From: DATLZU01 sp051293835
Lineage (GTDB): Bacteria > Nitrospirota > Nitrospiria > Nitrospirales > Nitrospiraceae
Length of the DNA: 64,000 nucleotides
Assembly (NCBI GenBank): GCA_051293835.1
Contig: JBPKMA010000010.1
Location: 68,252-132,251 of the forward strand
Direction: 5' to 3'
Shown here piece by piece: positions 60,513 to 64,000 of the stretch. Below the pieces are notes generated by a model that worked only from the letters and a program-made list of their open reading frames with translations, was not told the origin of the DNA and made no database searches. How positions within the stretch are numbered: the stretch's first letter is position 1; every line of letters starts with the position of its first letter. Position numbers and translations under genes: made by a program.

Positions 60513-61001
60513 TCAATCGGAAAGTTCCGCTTGTGAGGCGAGCGCTACCGTCGCTGGGCCGAGGTGGCCCGGGGGACTCAGGTCGTTCACGGGTGACCCC
60601 TCCTGGTTAAACCTAACAGGGGCTCGGGCCGGCCGGTCGCGTGATACCCGACCGGTCACGACGCCATCCGATATTGCCGTTCGACTTGGCACAAGAGAAT
60701 CGGTCAATGCCGTCCGCTGGGCAGCCGTCAGCTCGCCGAATTTAATCCCGTGTGTACCCTGGGCCGGTAGTTTCCACATGTACGACGCTGCGGCGAATTC
60801 AAAATGCCGGAGAACACCGTCGGTCATTCGCGTGAGCTTGACATGGATGCGAGATCCGGGCAGAAGACACAATGGCAAATGCAACGAGAGGCCGCCTTCG
60901 CTTACGTCCTGCAAATGGCCGACAGCCAGCGAGCGGCGATCGGGATGGGAGAGCACTTTATCGGGCACCCGATGATCGAACCGACTTCCGTGGTCCGTCA
61001 T
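60513..61001 (-). CDS. Probable PilZ-like protein
   Basis: A 162-residue frame from ATG 61001. Residues 20-100 look like a PilZ barrel: SHPDRRSLAVGHLQDVSEGG with the DxSxxG-type motif, LSLHLPLCLLPGSRIHVKLT, and MWKLPAQGTHGIKFGELTAA. An N-terminal RRxxR arginine motif is only partly present, so c-di-GMP binding is unsure. The last 50 residues (RPARAPVRFNQEGSPVNDLS) are low-complexity and may be read-through past the original end. It could also be a partly decayed relative of the gene at 55709. Confidence 0.5.
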   Translation of the reverse strand: MTDHGSRFDHRVPDKVLSHPDRRSLAVGHLQDVSEGGLSLHLPLCLLPGSRIHVKLTRMTDGVLRHFEFAAASYMWKLPAQGTHGIKFGELTAAQRTALTDSLVPSRTAISDGVVTGRVSRDRPARAPVRFNQEGSPVNDLSPPGHLGPATVALASQAELSD

Positions 61002-61198
61002 GGTCTCTGTTCCCCAAGCCGACTCTACGATACTCCACCCGAGGAGCTCTTGCAGGCTGGAAGTTGCTCAGGATGCCCCCGTGAGTCGCGTTGAGTCTTC
61101 AGCAAGCCGGTGACTTCGGTCTTTACGCCCGGTATACTCCTGCTGTAACGCAAGAACGACGGCGAGAGGCATTCCAAATCGGAGGAAGCAACACGAAC

Positions 61199-61647
61199 AT
61201 GGCACGCATGGCCTGGCTTGCACTTCTTGTTGCGGCACTAGTGTTCTGGAGTTTCGGCCGACAGGTGACAGCTGCTGAGGGGGATTCGTCCGTGACAACC
61301 GAGCGGGTCCAACGCGAGGCTCAGGATGCCGTCGAAACGACCAAGGAATTTACGGTTCAGCGGAAGGAAGCGTTCCAGAGGAAAATTCAGGAAGAACTGG
61401 ACGAGATGCAGGCGCGGATCGCCAGCCTGATAGCCAAACCAAAACCGATCGGGCGTCTGCCGAGGCCCGGGTGAAGGTACAACGGATGATCGCCGATCTG
61501 GAAAAGAAAAAGGAAGTGGCCCGCAAGCGGCTGGAAGAGTTAAAGTCCGCTGGTGCCTCCGCCTGGGCTGGCTGGCAAAGGGGGATGAGCGCGGCGGTGG
61601 AGGATCTCAGACGCTCGTCTAGAAAGGCGCTGTCGCATCTGCCGTGA
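61199..61647 (+). pseudogene. Secreted coiled-coil protein with a one-base frameshift
   Basis: From ATG 61199 (GGAGG a little upstream) the frame gives a signal peptide (MAWLALLVAALVFWSFGRQV) and a charged helix (FTVQRKEAFQRKIQEELDEM, QARIASLIAKPK) before a premature end at 61474. The neighbouring frame continues KTDRASAEARVKVQRMIADL, EKKKEVARKRLEELKSAGAS and AWAGWQRGMSAAVEDLRRSS to TGA at 61647. One more A in the GCCAAACC run would join them into a roughly 148-residue periplasmic coiled coil. It may be an assembly error in a homopolymer. The family was not recognised. Confidence 0.6.
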
Positions 61648-61717
61648 GGGACGTTGCCGGATCGCGCTAGGCGCGATCTGGCAGGCATGGGAGAGAGGAG
61701 AAAAAAGAGGATCGGTC

Positions 61718-62662
61718 ATGGCCCTGCGATATGCGTTGTTTCCTGGCTGTGCGGCGAAGGGTGCCACTCCGGAACTCTACCAGTCCACGATGGCGATCAT
61801 CGGCCGGCTGGGCATCGAGGTGGTGGAACTGGCGGCGGCTTCCTGTTGCGGAGCGGGTGTGGTCACCGAGGCTGATCCCGAGGTCGCGTTGGCGCTGAAT
61901 GCCAGGACGTTCGCCCAGGCTGAGCAGCTTGGGTTGGACATCATGACGATCTGCGGCACTTGCCAGGGCGTCATGGGCGCGGCCAACAAGCGGCTCAAGT
62001 TGGAACCGGCACTCTTAGATCGGATCAACAAGCGGCTCGCTCAGGACGGTCTCACGTATCAGGGAACCGTCCAGGTCAAACATCTGCTTTGGATTGTCGT
62101 CCGGGAGGTCGGCGTGTCGCGCCTGGCCCAGGAAGTCCTGATTCCCTTGAGCGATTTCCGTATCGCTCCATTTTACGGGTGCTACATTCTCCGCCCCTCC
62201 TGGGATCTCGGATTCGACGACCCTGAAAATCCCAAGTCATTGGAGAAGGTCATCAGAGCCGTAGGCGCCGAACCAGTCGCCTATGCCGGACGCACGAAGT
62301 GCTGCGGCTTTCCGATTATTCTGGAAAAGGAAGCGATTGCAGTGGCGATGGCGGGTGCCAACATGAAAGAGGCGCAGGACGAAGGCGCGGATTGTATGGT
62401 TACTCCCTGTCCCTTGTGCCACATGAGCCTGGATATCTACCAAGACCGAGCCGGGAAAGCGGTCAATGCGAACCTGCAATTGCCCATCCTGCATTTGCCC
62501 CAGTTGCTGGGGCTCGCGATGGGGGTTCCGGCGAAAGACTTAGGCGTGTCCCGCCACTTGGTGCCGGTGGATTCGATCATACGGAAGGTCGAGCGTTCAC
62601 GAACACTAAGCGATCAGTCCTCGGCTCGCGGCGAACAGCCGCTGACCGCTAATAGCCGATAG
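61718..62662 (+). CDS. CCG-domain iron-sulfur protein (HdrB/SdhE-like)
   Basis: A 314-residue protein with two cysteine-rich CCG domains that in HdrB bind noncubane [4Fe-4S] clusters. The first is FPGCAAKG, ASCCGAGVV and ICGTCQGVMG. The second is FYGCYILRP, KCCGFPIILE and TPCPLCHMSLD. Such subunits occur in heterodisulfide reductases, lactate oxidases and class E succinate dehydrogenases. Given the SdhB-type subunit at 51007, a role in succinate or quinone redox is possible. ATG 61718 follows GAGGAG with GAGGATC closer. The cupin gene starts 22 bases later and is likely cotranscribed. Confidence 0.85.
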   Translation: MALRYALFPGCAAKGATPELYQSTMAIIGRLGIEVVELAAASCCGAGVVTEADPEVALALNARTFAQAEQLGLDIMTICGTCQGVMGAANKRLKLEPALLDRINKRLAQDGLTYQGTVQVKHLLWIVVREVGVSRLAQEVLIPLSDFRIAPFYGCYILRPSWDLGFDDPENPKSLEKVIRAVGAEPVAYAGRTKCCGFPIILEKEAIAVAMAGANMKEAQDEGADCMVTPCPLCHMSLDIYQDRAGKAVNANLQLPILHLPQLLGLAMGVPAKDLGVSRHLVPVDSIIRKVERSRTLSDQSSARGEQPLTANSR

Positions 62663-62684
62663 CGAGGGCGAGGAGTCGAAGCGC

Positions 62685-63005
62685 ATGAAAGTCATTAATC
62701 TTTCGGATTATTCGCAATTTAGCCAAGAGAAGATGAAAAAGAACAATATCTTTCAGACTCCCCGGTTGTTTTGTGATCTGTATTGCTTCGAACCGGGGCA
62801 GGAGCAGAAAGGGCATGTCCACGGCGACCAGGACAAGGTCTATCTGGTGCTGGAAGGACAGGGCACCTTCACGGTCGGATCAGAGACGCAGGTTTTGGGC
62901 CCGGGCCAGGGAACCCTGGCTCCGGCCGGCGAACCGCATGGCGTGACCAATCACACCAATGCTCGATTAAAAGTGCTGGTTTTCGTCGCTCCCAGCCCCT
63001 CGTAA
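62685..63005 (+). CDS. Cupin-domain protein
   Basis: A 106-residue single-cupin protein. The metal-site motif 1 is QKGHVHGDQDKVYLVLEGQG (HxH...E..E-like pattern, partly changed to HVH and D) and motif 2 is APAGEPHGVTNHT with its His. Small cupins of this kind bind a metal and a small ligand; a few are dioxygenases or isomerases, and many are of unknown function. Together with the CCG protein it forms a two-gene unit. The roughly 200 bases between it and nirK hold a terminator hairpin. Confidence 0.75.
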   Translation: MKVINLSDYSQFSQEKMKKNNIFQTPRLFCDLYCFEPGQEQKGHVHGDQDKVYLVLEGQGTFTVGSETQVLGPGQGTLAPAGEPHGVTNHTNARLKVLVFVAPSPS

Positions 63006-63168
63006 ACCAGCCTGTGTGTCGGTTGCATGCCAGTCCAACCCGCACGGGCGGCCTGCAGGAGGTTGTGTCTGATCCCCGATCGCTCTCTACCTCTCGGTGG
63101 CGGCGTCAACGCCGTTCGCCAATCCGCAGCGCGCCGAAAACAAACACCGACAGGGTGGCCTGACGGGT

Positions 63169-63194
63169 CGACCCCACCGGTCTCGGTGGGGTCG
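63169..63194. terminator. Strong hairpin between convergent cupin and nirK genes
   Basis: CGACCCCACCG and CGGTGGGGTCG form a perfect 11-bp stem with a four-base loop. It sits between the two convergent stops. The U-run is missing, but the stability and position make a two-way terminator likely. Confidence 0.6.
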
Positions 63195-63206
63195 AGTGCT
63201 CTTCGC

Positions 63207-64000
63207 TTATGGCGCGGACGGCAGGGTGATTTCCGTCTGCGGCATCTCAACCTTCCATGGCGTGTGCGGCATCAGCGGCGCCGGCTTGGCGTCCGGCTTG
63301 ACGACCAGCACCGCGATGGCCCCGCGCAGCGCGCCGGTCAGCGAATGGGTGACCAGCGGGTAGGCGCCTTCTGATTCGACGACCACGTCGAATGTCGCGG
63401 CGCTGCCCGGGCCGACGACGTAGGTCTGCACGCCGCTCAGCTTGTTGGCTGGATTGCCGCTCTCATAGACATTGTCCCAGATCTCGCCGATGGGATGGAA
63501 GGCCGAGAACTCGTTCGGGCCGGCGTTGACGAAATAGATTCGGACCCGCTCGCCCGGTTTGGCCTCCAGGGCATGCCCACCGGTGACGAACGGATGGTAT
63601 TTGAAGACTCCGCCGTTGAAGACGATGTGGTCGAACTTCCGGTCAAACATACTTTGGACGTCGTCCGGATTTTTGAACAACTCCGATTGGATCAGCACGT
63701 ATTCTCGGTCCGCCTTGGGCAGGGCTTTCGGATTCTTGGGATCCACGATGATGGCACCGAACATCCCGCGGGCGACGTGTTGGATCATCGGCGGTGCTCC
63801 GCAATGATAGAAGAACACACCGGGCTTCTTCGCCACGTATGTATAGCTGATCTCCTCTCCGGCGTTGATCGCTCTGTAGTTCTTCAGGAAGTCAATCTCG
63901 GCGGCGTGAAAATCCATGGCATGGGGATTCTTGTTGGTCGCCGGATTTTTCAGCGTGAACTTGACGGTGTCGCCTTCGGTGACGCGCACCACCGGCCCGG
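63207..64000 (-). CDS. nirK: Copper-containing nitrite reductase, N-terminus outside the window
   Basis: The visible 264 C-terminal residues carry both cupredoxin domains of NirK, which reduces nitrite to nitric oxide in the periplasm. Type 1 and type 2 copper ligands are complete: HAMDFHAAE gives two His and the catalytic Asp. YHCGAPPMIQHVARGMF gives His, Cys, His and Met. AFHPIGE provides the catalytic His, and PLVTHSLTGALRG the last type 2 His. The GTG at 63992 is in frame, but the sequence before it (PGPVVRV) is clearly still cupredoxin, so translation starts further right. nirK is common in nitrite oxidisers and ammonia oxidisers. Confidence 0.92.
   Translation of the reverse strand, partial: GPVVRVTEGDTVKFTLKNPATNKNPHAMDFHAAEIDFLKNYRAINAGEEISYTYVAKKPGVFFYHCGAPPMIQHVARGMFGAIIVDPKNPKALPKADREYVLIQSELFKNPDDVQSMFDRKFDHIVFNGGVFKYHPFVTGGHALEAKPGERVRIYFVNAGPNEFSAFHPIGEIWDNVYESGNPANKLSGVQTYVVGPGSAATFDVVVESEGAYPLVTHSLTGALRGAIAVLVVKPDAKPAPLMPHTPWKVEMPQTEITLPSAP

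Overview
The window looks like chromosome of a Nitrospira-type bacterium (phylum Nitrospirota). This is an inference from gene content, not from a marker gene. The supporting content is a copper nitrite reductase (nirK) at the right edge, a DabB-DabA inorganic-carbon transport module with its own PII-like protein, a split isocitrate dehydrogenase, a CCG-domain (HdrB-like) subunit, a fumarate reductase/succinate dehydrogenase type iron-sulfur subunit, and high GC through most of the window.

Layout. Positions 1-12.7 kb hold the edge of a secreted Fn3 protein, a three-domain fusion (kinase, M23 peptidase, class III aminotransferase), a coiled-coil lipoprotein, two helical metal-carboxylate proteins, a small membrane protein, a frameshifted GYD protein, and accA and dnaE in one minus-strand operon. 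Positions 13.2-23.3 kb are a graveyard: two integron-type tyrosine recombinase fragments, a decayed class III cyclase-like gene, a cassette-like secreted protein followed by an attC-like site, a decayed SF1 helicase with the start of a nuclease-like domain, and fragments of a PIN toxin, a GIY-YIG protein and a PrsK-like histidine kinase. Several fragments end at copies of a short GGGGTCGGGAGTC/GGGGTCGGACCCC repeat. One intact lower-GC secreted protein (21.5 kb) sits inside this region. Positions 23.5-34.7 kb hold a DUF2294 protein, the two-gene isocitrate dehydrogenase, tsaC/sua5, a large secreted protein, and three pseudogenes (folC, a second dabA, cysD).

Positions 35-44 kb carry a sigma-54 two-component pair and the intact dabB-dabA-PII operon, all on the minus strand. 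Positions 44-55.5 kb carry a cyclophilin, an MFS transporter, an AsmA-like giant, an M24 peptidase, an SdhB/FrdB subunit, and an archease-RtcB RNA-ligation pair whose RtcB is interrupted by a 499-residue intein. Positions 55.7-64 kb hold two PilZ-type proteins, a decayed TPR/2OG-oxygenase gene, an HDOD-transhydrogenase operon, a frameshifted coiled-coil protein, a CCG-domain protein with a cupin, and nirK.

The functional themes are nitrite/N-oxide chemistry, CO2/bicarbonate supply (DabAB with PII and possibly the adjacent two-component system), the TCA cycle and quinone redox, and RNA repair. The high pseudogene count stands out. Some breaks are nonsense mutations or deletions and look like real decay; two are single-base losses in homopolymers and may be assembly errors. 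No tRNA, rRNA or CRISPR array was seen.
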